Source of the DNA: JBBRUG01 sp038247995
GTDB lineage: Bacteria; Chloroflexota; Chloroflexia; Chloroflexales; Chloroflexaceae
Reading direction: 5' to 3'
Assembly (NCBI GenBank): GCA_038247995.1
Contig: JBBRUG010000325.1
Span: 1-6,690 of the forward strand
DNA length: 6,690 nt
The number at the start of each line of letters is the position of its first letter. Position 1 is the first letter of the stretch. Positions 1 through 5,730 of the stretch are shown in pieces. The translations under genes and the position numbers were made by a program. The notes beneath the pieces are model-generated. The model did no database searches. It saw nothing but the letters and a program-made list of their open reading frames with translations, and was not told where the DNA came from.

Positions 1-3
1 CAG

Positions 4-45
4 TCGTCGGTCGTCTGTCGTCGGTCGTCGGTCGTCGGTCGTCGG
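4..45. repeat. TCGTCGG heptamer microsatellite
   Basis: Six tandem 7-bp units of TCGTCGG, with one variant (TCGTCTG) as the second unit. The array may continue beyond the left edge of the window. It lies 24 bp past the stop codon of the threonine synthase gene, so it is in the 3' flank of that minus-strand transcript, where it reads CCGACGA. No reading frame of a recognisable protein crosses it. Such arrays usually arise by replication slippage; no function is evident. Confidence 0.9.
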
Positions 46-69
46 TTCTGGCCCTGCTGCCGCCTATGC

Positions 70-1419
70 TCACGCAAGAACTGCCATCCGCTCGTCGAGC
101 ACCCGGCGCACCTCATCGACGTCGGCGGGCAATTCGATTGGCGGGTTGGCGTGGCTGCTTACCACATCGCGCAACGTACCTTCGTGGTAGTCCACTTTGA
201 AGCGGCTGAACTTCAGACCATGGGCCGTCGAAACGACCACAACCCGATCCGAGCGCCGAATTGTGCCCCGATTGACCAGCTTGACCAATGCGGCCAGCGC
301 AACCCCAGTGTGCGGGCAGGCGTAGACACCCGTACGATCGGCGCGCGCTGCGGCGTCGGCCAACTCCTGCTCGCTCGCCTGCTCAACAATGCCGTCGAAG
401 CGTTGCAACACACTGATCGCCCGGTTAATGCTTACCGGTGCGCCGATCTGGATCGCACTCGCCGCTGTGGGTCGAGCCTGGATCGGCGCATAGTGCCAGT
501 TGTTGGTGTAGGCCCGGTAGAGTGGATTGGCGTGCTCGGCCTGCGCACAGACGATCCGTGGGAGCTTATTGATCATGCCCAATTCGTGCAGCATCAGCAA
601 GCCTTTGCCCAGCGCAAAGGTGTTACCTAGGTTGCCGCCGGGAATGATGATCCAATCCGGCACCTCCCAATCAAATTGCTGCACAATCTCAATCCCAACC
701 GTCTTCTGGCCCTCGACGCGCAGTGAGTTAAGCGAGTTGGCGAGGTAAATTCCACTGTCCGGGGCGGCGGCTACATCACGCACAATCTCCATGCAGCGGT
801 CGAAATCGCCGTCGATTGCCAATACCAATGCGCCGTGGGCCACCGGCTGCACCAATTGCGCGATACTCACTTTGCCCTTCGGCAAAAAGACAATCGTGGG
901 GATGCCGGCGGCGGCGCCATAGGCGGCCAACGCTGCGGAAGTGTCGCCCGTCGAGGCGCAGGCGACGGCGCGGATTGGCTTGCCCAGACTGATCATCTGC
1001 TTCACAGCACTGACCAGCACAGTCATGCCCAGGTCTTTGAACGAACCGGTATGGCTGTTGCCGCACATCTTGATCCAGAGATCGTCAACCCCGATCTCAC
1101 GCCCAAAGCGTTCGGCCCAGAAGAGGTTCGTACCGCCCTCAAACATACTGACAATGTTGCTGTCGTCGATGCCGGGGAAGACCCATTCTTTCTTACCCCA
1201 GACGCCGCTGCCATACGGCCAACCGGTACGCATCCAACGGCTCTCAAATAATTGCTTCCACTCAGCGGCGCTGCGCTGCTTCAGTGCGTCCAGATCGTGC
1301 TGGACTTCGAGTAAACCGCCCGATCGCGAGTAATAGACGATCTCGGTGAGCGGATAACGCTCGTTCGGATCATCGTGGGCGGCAAACCAGGCCGAAAGTT
1401 CCACCGTATTTCTCCCCAT
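70..1419 (-). CDS. thrC: Threonine synthase, long plant-like type
   Basis: This PLP enzyme converts O-phospho-L-homoserine to L-threonine and phosphate in the cytoplasm, the last step of threonine synthesis. The 449-residue product shows the fold-type II PLP landmarks: SFKDLG at about 126-131 with the Schiff-base lysine K128, CASTGDTSAA at 154-163, the phosphate-cradling GGNLGN at 261-266, SAIQIGAPVSI at 321-331 and ACPHTGVAL at 367-375. The N-terminal part (YSRSGGLLEV, WPYGSGVW) also matches the long form. From memory, the sequence closely resembles the mature plant enzymes over nearly its whole length. It follows the TPR gene by 3 bp on the same strand, so the two are probably co-transcribed. 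The ATG at 1419 has no good ribosome site before it; a GTG at 1404 (codon 6) sits 7 nt after GGGGAG and may be the real start. Identification is very secure; the start is not. Confidence 0.96.
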   Translation of the reverse strand: MGRNTVELSAWFAAHDDPNERYPLTEIVYYSRSGGLLEVQHDLDALKQRSAAEWKQLFESRWMRTGWPYGSGVWGKKEWVFPGIDDSNIVSMFEGGTNLFWAERFGREIGVDDLWIKMCGNSHTGSFKDLGMTVLVSAVKQMISLGKPIRAVACASTGDTSAALAAYGAAAGIPTIVFLPKGKVSIAQLVQPVAHGALVLAIDGDFDRCMEIVRDVAAAPDSGIYLANSLNSLRVEGQKTVGIEIVQQFDWEVPDWIIIPGGNLGNTFALGKGLLMLHELGMINKLPRIVCAQAEHANPLYRAYTNNWHYAPIQARPTAASAIQIGAPVSINRAISVLQRFDGIVEQASEQELADAAARADRTGVYACPHTGVALAALVKLVNRGTIRRSDRVVVVSTAHGLKFSRFKVDYHEGTLRDVVSSHANPPIELPADVDEVRRVLDERMAVLA

Positions 1420-1422
1420 CGG

Positions 1423-1857
1423 TTATTCAATCGCACTATCGTGAGCGAGGATGGCAATCTGCCGTTCGGCCTCGTCACGCCAAAAGCCCGCTGGCGCCAG
1501 TTCCATGTAGCGCCGCAAATCAGTTAGCGCAGCCGTCGTCTGATGATTAAAGCGGTGAAACAGGCCGCGTTGCAAGTATGGTTCCGGCCAATCCGGTTGG
1601 AGCATACCGGCCTGAGTGAGATCCGCGATTGCGGCCTGATATTCGCCCAACTCGCGGCCACGGATCACCCCACGCCGATAAAACGCCGGCGCAAATGTCG
1701 GCCAGATCTTGGCCGCCCGCGAAAAGGCGGCAACACCGGCCGTATAAAAACTGCGTTCCGTTGTACGATGTCCAGCCAGACACAAGCTAAGCCCCCAGGC
1801 GTAGTGCCAACGTGCCAGCAAGCGGTTTCCAAGCGCAGGACGAGGATGTTCAGTCAT
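1423..1857 (-). CDS. Small tetratricopeptide-repeat protein
   Basis: A 144-residue protein made almost only of TPR helices. Two clear 34-residue units are visible: about 55-88 (FAPAFYRRGVIRGREL, then AIADLTQAGMLQP) and about 89-122 (DWPEPYLQRGLFHR, then ALTDLRRYMELAP). A partial earlier unit ends around IWP at 51-53. There is no signal peptide or membrane segment, so it should be cytoplasmic. TPR proteins act as protein-binding scaffolds; the partner cannot be read from the sequence. The ATG at 1857 is preceded by GAAGG at a spacing of 8 nt. It is the first gene of a likely operon with threonine synthase, but this may be only positional. Similar short TPR proteins are, from memory, common in Chloroflexota genomes. 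The start and the TPR assignment are good; the role is unknown. Confidence 0.85.
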   Translation of the reverse strand: MTEHPRPALGNRLLARWHYAWGLSLCLAGHRTTERSFYTAGVAAFSRAAKIWPTFAPAFYRRGVIRGRELGEYQAAIADLTQAGMLQPDWPEPYLQRGLFHRFNHQTTAALTDLRRYMELAPAGFWRDEAERQIAILAHDSAIE

Positions 1858-1893
1858 AGAGTGCGCCTTCGTAGTAGCTCATATCGTGTGGTA

Positions 1894-1928
1894 TTGCGGG
1901 TCGTACAGCTTCGCCGCACGACCCGCAA
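1894..1928. repeat. Perfect 11-bp inverted repeat in TPR-gene leader
   Basis: TTGCGGGTCGT at 1894-1904 and its exact reverse complement ACGACCCGCAA at 1918-1928 are separated by 13 bp. It lies 37 bp upstream of the TPR start codon and downstream of the candidate minus-strand -10 box, so it would be in the 5' leader RNA. No T run follows on either strand, which argues against a simple terminator. It could be an operator, an RNA hairpin that affects translation of the TPR-thrC operon, or a dispersed palindromic repeat. Confidence 0.75.
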
Positions 1929-1942
1929 CCCTACGTAACTCT

Positions 1943-1951
1943 AGTATAACA
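1943..1951 (-). promoter_or_regulatory. Candidate extended -10 for the TPR-thrC operon
   Basis: On the minus strand this reads TGTTATACT, an extended -10 box with one mismatch to TGnTATAAT. Transcription would begin near 1936 and give a leader of roughly 80 nt that contains the inverted repeat. No good TTGACA-like -35 box is seen at the usual spacing, which fits an extended -10 promoter. The position, just upstream of the operon, supports it; there is no other proof. Confidence 0.45.
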
Positions 1952-2023
1952 TGGCGTCCTGAACGAGAAATATACAGCCCGATTTGTGCATTCTTGCCGT
2001 AGCCCGCCTTTTACAGCCGCGAT

Positions 2024-2029
2024 TATACT
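2024..2029 (+). promoter_or_regulatory. Candidate -10 box for the ANTAR regulator gene
   Basis: TATACT, one mismatch from TATAAT, lies 95 bp before the regulator start codon. No -35 box is convincing: TTGCCG at 1994-1999 is 24 bp away, too far for a normal sigma-70 promoter. A transcript starting near 2036 would pass through the terminator-like hairpin at 2057-2098 before reaching the gene. Confidence 0.4.
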
Positions 2030-2056
2030 GAATAGCGAAGCAACGTATCTGCACTG

Positions 2057-2098
2057 AAGCCCCACGAACGCCTGCGAAGGTGTAGCATGGGTTTTTTT
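2057..2098 (+). terminator. Terminator-like hairpin in the ANTAR gene leader (possible attenuator)
   Basis: The apical stem is CGCCT (2069-2073) with AGGTG (2078-2082), closing a GCGA tetraloop of the GNRA class, with one G-T pair. After a 4/5-nt internal loop, CCCA (2061-2064) pairs with TGGG (2088-2091). Seven Ts (2092-2098) follow at once and can also pair with the AAG at 2057-2059. The shape is that of an intrinsic terminator reading rightward. No plus-strand gene lies upstream in the window, so it would act on the leader of the response regulator gene itself. Its interrupted stem is weaker than a typical terminator. Attenuation by the ANTAR protein is an inference. Confidence 0.6.
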
Positions 2099-2106
2099 GT
2101 TGTCGG

Positions 2107-2121
2107 AGTACCAGGAGTACT
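2107..2121 (+). promoter_or_regulatory. Ribosome binding site presented in a small hairpin
   Basis: AGTAC (2107-2111) and GTACT (2117-2121) are perfect inverted repeats around the loop CAGGA. The Shine-Dalgarno bases GGAG (2114-2117) are therefore in the loop and the closing pair, 6 nt before the ATG at 2124. The word GGAGTAC also occurs twice in a row (2105 and 2114), giving a second possible GGAG. It fixes the start codon and could modulate translation. Confidence 0.55.
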
Positions 2122-2123
2122 AA

Positions 2124-2702
2124 ATGACGACGCGAATTTTGATTGCCGATGATGAGCCGCTGATCCGAATGAACCTGCGCGAGTCGCTTCAGGAGCAAGG
2201 CTACCTGATAGTCGGTGAAGCCAGTGACGGCCAGAGCGCTGTGAATATGGCCCGCCAACTCCGTCCCGATCTGGTGTTACTCGATGTCAAGATGCCGCAT
2301 ATGGACGGTGTATCGGCTGCTCAACTCATCCATAATGAGGCAATCGCGCCGGTCTTGCTGATCACAGCATACAGCAGCCGTGAATTAGTTACCCAGGCCC
2401 GCGATGCCGGTGTACTGGGCTACATGATCAAGCCCATACGCGATGCCGAACTGATGCCGCTGATCGAAGTTACGCTGGCGCGCTGGAAGGAACAGCGGAG
2501 CCGCCATAAGGAACTAACGCAACTGCGCGAACGGCTGGAATCGCGTAAGCTGATCGAGCGAGCCAAAGGCTACCTGATGGATCAACAGGGGCTCAGCGAA
2601 GCCGAGGCCTTTCGCAAGATCCAGCAACTAGCCATGAACAGCCGCAAAACTATGAGCGAAGTCGCCCAGGCGCTCCTCCTCGCCCGCCAGATTACTGTGT
2701 AA
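2124..2702 (+). CDS. Response regulator with receiver and ANTAR (RNA-binding) domains
   Basis: A 192-residue protein of the AmiR/NasR type, like mycobacterial PdtaR (Rv1626). The receiver domain (about 3-118) has the acidic pair D9/D10, phospho-acceptor D54 in LLDVKMP, T81 and K103 in IKPI. A coiled linker (about 121-140) leads to the C-terminal ANTAR domain (about 140-187), seen as RKLIERAKGYLM, the LSEAEAFRKIQQLA helix and the MSEVAQALL end. ANTAR domains bind paired RNA hairpins and prevent transcription termination once the receiver is phosphorylated. No sensor kinase gene is in the window, so the regulator is an orphan here. The start is set by GGAG 6 nt upstream. A terminator-like hairpin in its own leader suggests autoregulation. 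The gene converges on the molybdopterin oxidoreductase gene. Family very secure; the target RNAs are unknown. Confidence 0.95.
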   Translation: MTTRILIADDEPLIRMNLRESLQEQGYLIVGEASDGQSAVNMARQLRPDLVLLDVKMPHMDGVSAAQLIHNEAIAPVLLITAYSSRELVTQARDAGVLGYMIKPIRDAELMPLIEVTLARWKEQRSRHKELTQLRERLESRKLIERAKGYLMDQQGLSEAEAFRKIQQLAMNSRKTMSEVAQALLLARQITV

Positions 2703-2734
2703 GAACCCAGGCGGCAGGTCACGCAGCACCTCGT

Positions 2735-2760
2735 GCGGGCGGTCAGGTTGATCCGCCCGC
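2735..2760. terminator. GC-rich hairpin between convergent genes
   Basis: GCGGGCGG (2735-2742) and CCGCCCGC (2753-2760) form a perfect 8-bp stem around a 10-nt loop. It lies in the 93-bp gap between the ends of the ANTAR regulator and the oxidoreductase genes, where both transcripts must stop. Neither strand has a T tract after the stem, so it may act as a bidirectional 3' end or a weak terminator. A competing pairing of GGCAGG (2713-2718) with CCTGCC (2760-2765) is also possible. Confidence 0.5.
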
Positions 2761-2795
2761 CTGCCCTCCACGCCCCAATGGCTCAATTACCCTGC

Positions 2796-4877
2796 TTAGT
2801 GTTCCACAGCCCTCACCCGCACCCGATTCGAGTGAAATGTGGCCTGCCCCGCCAGATCAGCCAGATCATCGGGTGTCGTCCAGTTAATATTGCGCCCGTC
2901 GGGCGATAAGCGCGCCCACGGCCCCTTCGGCGCTACCACCACGCCCGACGGCACGTCCTCGGTAACCACGGCGCGCAACCGGCACCAACCACGCTCATTT
3001 TCTACCATCACCTCCGCTCCATCGCTCACGCCCCTCGCAGCAGCATCAACCGGATTCAGTTCGATAAAGGGCGTACCTTCTTTTGTGCGCAGGCTGGCCT
3101 GATTCGCCATGCTGCTCGACACAAAATGGTGCGATGCGCCTGAGATCAGCGTCAGCCAGCCCGCGTCGGTTGGATAGCGCGTGTACTCCCTCGGCTCAAT
3201 ATATTCCGGCAGAGGGTCCAGGCCTTGCGCACGCATAGCTTCACAGTAGAGTTCTACCTTCCCCGACGGCGTCGCAAACTGCCGATCAGCGAACGGAACG
3301 TCGTTTTCCGGGGTGAAGTACAGCGGTACCGTTCCTTCAGCCTGAAGCCGCTCCAGCGTGATGCCCGCAAGGTACGGGTTCACCGCCCGGCTCGCATCGA
3401 TGATCTCGCAGATCACCGCTTCGCCGCTCGCGTGCAGCCACGGCTCAGTGTAGCCCATCGCGCCGGCCAGGGCGCGCATCGTGTCCCAGTTGCTCTTACA
3501 CTCACCGAGCGGCGCAATCGCCGGTTGGTTGTACTGGAGCGAGCGGTGGCCGTAGGGCCGGTGGAGATCAACCTGCTCCAGTTGCGTCGTCGCTGGCAAC
3601 ACAATGTCGGCATAGCGGGCTGTGTCGGTCATAAACTGCTCGTGCACCACGGTAAACAGATCTTCGCGCTGCAACCCTTCTACAATTGCGCCGGCATTAG
3701 GACTCGACGCTACCGGGTTGGCCCCAAACACAAAGAGTGACTTGATCGGCGGATCATTCACCTCGCCCAGCAGAGCTGCGCCCAGGCGGTTCATATTCAC
3801 CATGCGCGGCGGCGCTGCGTAGGCGCTTGCATAACTCACCGCCTCGTTGTCCCACGCGCCGTAGCCGCCGGTGCTGTAGCCCAGGCCGCCGCCGCGCACC
3901 CCGTACTGCCCCACCAGCGCCGGCAAGCACAACAACGCTCGAAACGTCTGCCCGCCGTTCTGATGGCGCTGAATACCGTCGGCCGTCTTCAGCAGCGCCG
4001 GCTTTGTCGTCGCATACCGCCGCGCCAGGTTGATAATCGTCTCTGCCGGCACCCCGGTGATCGCAGCTACCCGCTCGGGCGGGTATGCCTGTGCCCGCTC
4101 GCGCAGTTCGCGCCAGCCGTGGCCGTGGGCGTCCAGCCAGGTTTCATCGTGGAGCTCCTCGCTGAAGATGACGTGCATCAACCCCAAGGCTAGTGCGCCG
4201 TCGGTAGCTGGGCGGGGGGAGATATGCTCATCGGCTGAACGGGCCGTGCGCGTGCGGCGCGGGTCGATCACCACCACATAGGTGCCGCGTTTCTGCGCCT
4301 CGCGCAGGAACGGCATAAAATGCGGCCCAGTGCTGGCCGGATTGTGGCCCCAGATGATCACCAATTTACTGTTCGCTACGTCGGCGTAGTCGGCGCTGTG
4401 GCGCAAGCCAAGGGTGGCATACGTCGCGGCGTGCGAAGCGGCGCAGCAGATCGCGCGATCCAAACCGCTCGCGCCCATGCGCCCCCAGAGCCGTTCGTTA
4501 CAGACGCTCATCTGGAGCGTGCCCAGCGTGCCGCTGTATGAATACGGTAGGATCGCCGCCGCGCCATACTCAGCGATAATCGCCTTCCAGCGCGCCGCAA
4601 TCGTCGTGAGCGCATCCTCCCAACTGATCCGTTTCCACCTATCGCTGCCCTTGGGGCCAACCCGGCGCAGCGGGTAGATCAGGCGCTCCGGGTCGTAGAC
4701 GCGCTCCAGGTACGGCCGTACCTTTGCACAAAGCCAACCCCGCGTCACAGCATGCGCGGAATCGGCGTAAAATGCCACTGCACGCCCGTCGCGCACCTCG
4801 GTGATTGTTGCGCAGGTGTCGGGGCAATCGTGCGGGCAGGCGCCACGTACAAGCGTCGAAACAGTAGCGGCGGTCAT
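2796..4877 (-). CDS. Molybdopterin-dependent oxidoreductase with N-terminal [4Fe-4S] cluster
   Basis: A 693-residue member of the DMSO reductase/formate dehydrogenase superfamily (molybdopterin bis-guanine-dinucleotide, Mo or W). The N-terminus carries a [4Fe-4S] motif: C14, C18, C22 and C50 (ACPHDCPDTC ... WLCAK). Next come the catalytic fold (about 65-440) with IIWGHNPASTGPH (174-186), VVIDPRRTRTA (202-212) and FVFGANPVASSPN (382-394). The C-terminal dinucleotide-binding domain (about 570-690) includes HHFVSSSMANQ and FHSNRV. The residue expected to bind the metal is C144 or C145. There is no twin-arginine or other signal, so it is probably cytoplasmic. No iron-sulfur or membrane subunit gene is adjacent. 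The substrate cannot be assigned; related proteins are annotated as formate dehydrogenase, nitrate reductase or thiosulfate/polysulfide reductase. The ATG is supported by AAAGGAG with a 7-nt spacer. It appears to be transcribed alone. Confidence 0.92.
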   Translation of the reverse strand: MTAATVSTLVRGACPHDCPDTCATITEVRDGRAVAFYADSAHAVTRGWLCAKVRPYLERVYDPERLIYPLRRVGPKGSDRWKRISWEDALTTIAARWKAIIAEYGAAAILPYSYSGTLGTLQMSVCNERLWGRMGASGLDRAICCAASHAATYATLGLRHSADYADVANSKLVIIWGHNPASTGPHFMPFLREAQKRGTYVVVIDPRRTRTARSADEHISPRPATDGALALGLMHVIFSEELHDETWLDAHGHGWRELRERAQAYPPERVAAITGVPAETIINLARRYATTKPALLKTADGIQRHQNGGQTFRALLCLPALVGQYGVRGGGLGYSTGGYGAWDNEAVSYASAYAAPPRMVNMNRLGAALLGEVNDPPIKSLFVFGANPVASSPNAGAIVEGLQREDLFTVVHEQFMTDTARYADIVLPATTQLEQVDLHRPYGHRSLQYNQPAIAPLGECKSNWDTMRALAGAMGYTEPWLHASGEAVICEIIDASRAVNPYLAGITLERLQAEGTVPLYFTPENDVPFADRQFATPSGKVELYCEAMRAQGLDPLPEYIEPREYTRYPTDAGWLTLISGASHHFVSSSMANQASLRTKEGTPFIELNPVDAAARGVSDGAEVMVENERGWCRLRAVVTEDVPSGVVVAPKGPWARLSPDGRNINWTTPDDLADLAGQATFHSNRVRVRAVEH

Positions 4878-4884
4878 CGAGGTA

Positions 4885-4891
4885 CTCCTTT
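4885..4891 (-). promoter_or_regulatory. Strong ribosome binding site of the oxidoreductase gene
   Basis: On the minus strand this is AAAGGAG, 7 nt before the ATG at 4877. It is the strongest Shine-Dalgarno match in the window and fixes the start. Upstream, GATAAT occurs at 4929-4934 and 4975-4980 on the minus strand as possible -10 boxes, but neither has a clear -35 box; the second is within the minisatellite zone. Confidence 0.75.
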
Positions 4892-4932
4892 AAGGTGACA
4901 AGGTGCATGAAGCAATCGTGCTGATCCAATTA

Positions 4933-5178
4933 TCAGTGATCCAGTGGCTCAGCGGCTGAGTGGCTTGGCGGCTCATTATCATTAGTTCAGTGGTTCCGTG
5001 GCTCAGCGGCTCAGGGTTCAGGGTTCAGTGGTTCAGTGGTTCAGTGGTTCAGTGGCTCAGCGACTCATTAGTTCAGTGGCTCAGGGTTCAGGGTTCAGTG
5101 GTTCAGCGGCTCATTAGTTCAGTGGCTCAGGGTTCAGGGTTCAGTGGTTCAGTGGTTCAGTGGTTCAGTGGTTCAGTG
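4933..5178. repeat. Minisatellite of GGTTCAGT / GGGTTCA / GGCTCAGC units
   Basis: About 245 bp built from 7- and 8-bp variants of one word. Four perfect GGTTCAGT units stand at 5022-5053 and five at 5138-5177. Paired GGGTTCA units occur at 5014-5027, 5084-5097 and 5130-5143. A higher-order unit is visible: the 43 bp at 5064-5106 recur exactly at 5110-5152, a 46-bp period, and 4975-5040 holds a related degenerate copy. The array fills the gap between the divergent oxidoreductase and GNAT genes and ends inside the GNAT reading frame. The top strand has many closely spaced GG/GGG runs, so a two-layer G-quadruplex is possible. Confidence 0.93.
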
Positions 5179-5528
5179 TTGTTGGTTGGCCGAACCCGCC
5201 TGCGCCCGGCGATCATCTGCGCATGCTCCAGGGCAGCTATGCCATTGAGCTTGCGTTGGTTGACAAGCAGGTGATTGGCTATCTTACCGCAATTAGCGCT
5301 GGCGTGAGTACAGCCTATCTGCCGCAGTTAGAAGTGCTGGAAGCCTGCCGGGGCCAAGGCATCGGCAGCGAACTTGTACGGCGGATGCTTGTCCGCCTGC
5401 GCCAGATCTATGCGATCGATCTGCTCTGTGATTCCGACGTGCAACTTTTCTACGAACGCCTGGGCATGCGCCGTGCCGCTGGTATACTACTGCGCAACTA
5501 CGATCGCCAAAATTGGAATGATCGGTAA
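5160..5528 (+). CDS. GNAT-family N-acetyltransferase, 5' end apparently lost to a repeat
   Basis: GNAT enzymes transfer acetyl from acetyl-CoA to an amine; the acceptor here is unknown. Of 122 residues, the core is good: VGWPNPP (8-14), a central beta region IGYLTAISAGVSTAYLPQLEVL (39-60 in two parts), and acetyl-CoA motif A with RGQGIGSELVRRML (64-77), where R64/Q66-G67-x-G69 form the pyrophosphate loop. FYERLGMRRA (97-106) is motif B. Members of this family, from memory, have about 20 more N-terminal residues. Here the frame before residue 8 is made of GGTTCAGT repeat units and hits a stop (TAG at 5115). The only canonical start is a GTG at 5160 inside the repeat, without a Shine-Dalgarno sequence; the next is an ATG at 5223. 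The gene may be a recent pseudogene or be weakly expressed. The domain is secure, the start is poor. Confidence 0.7.
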   Translation: MVQWFSVVGWPNPPAPGDHLRMLQGSYAIELALVDKQVIGYLTAISAGVSTAYLPQLEVLEACRGQGIGSELVRRMLVRLRQIYAIDLLCDSDVQLFYERLGMRRAAGILLRNYDRQNWNDR

Positions 5529-5538
5529 CGACGATACA

Positions 5539-5700
5539 AACACCGGCTCAGCGCACTCACCCTATCACGCGCTCAGTGATCCCGCTATCGATATGAACAC
5601 CGGCTCAGCGCGCTCACCCTATCACGCGCTCAGTGATCCCGCTATCGATATGAACACCGGCTCAGCGCACTCACCTTATCACGCGCTCAGTGATCCCGCT
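5539..5700. repeat. Three 57-bp direct tandem repeats
   Basis: Copies begin at 5539, 5596 and 5653, each starting AACACCGGCTCAGCGC and containing CTATCACGCGCTCAGTGATC. The first two are full length, the third ends at 5700 after 48 bp. They differ only at a few bases (for example GCGCACTC versus GCGCGCTC, CCCTATC versus CCTTATC). The array starts 11 bp after the GNAT stop codon. The period is a multiple of three, so a frame stays open through it (NTGSAHSPYHALSDP repeated), but nothing suggests it is translated. Confidence 0.93.
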
Positions 5701-5730
5701 GAGGTGAGGTTCTGGCCTGGAGGTCGCGCT

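Noticed and set aside
151..630. Plus-strand 159-aa frame within thrC
   Set aside because: It is a shadow of the threonine synthase gene; its translation has no family features.
1973..2026. Imperfect direct repeat TACAGCC(C/G)CGATT as paired operator sites
   Set aside because: Only about 11 bases match with an indel, and the 39-bp spacing has no clear meaning; too weak to annotate.
2048..2062. ANTAR-type hexaloop ACTGAA (A at 1, G at 4) in the leader
   Set aside because: The loop bases fit the consensus, but only two base pairs can close it, so it is not a credible hairpin.
1941..2258. Minus-strand 105-aa frame over the ANTAR gene start
   Set aside because: It lies antisense to a certain coding region, covers the promoter region, and shows no recognisable domain.
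4960..5274. Open frame through the minisatellite with Trp/Ser/Gly-rich repeats
   Set aside because: It is a translation of the repeat itself, starts in it, and runs into GNAT in the wrong frame.
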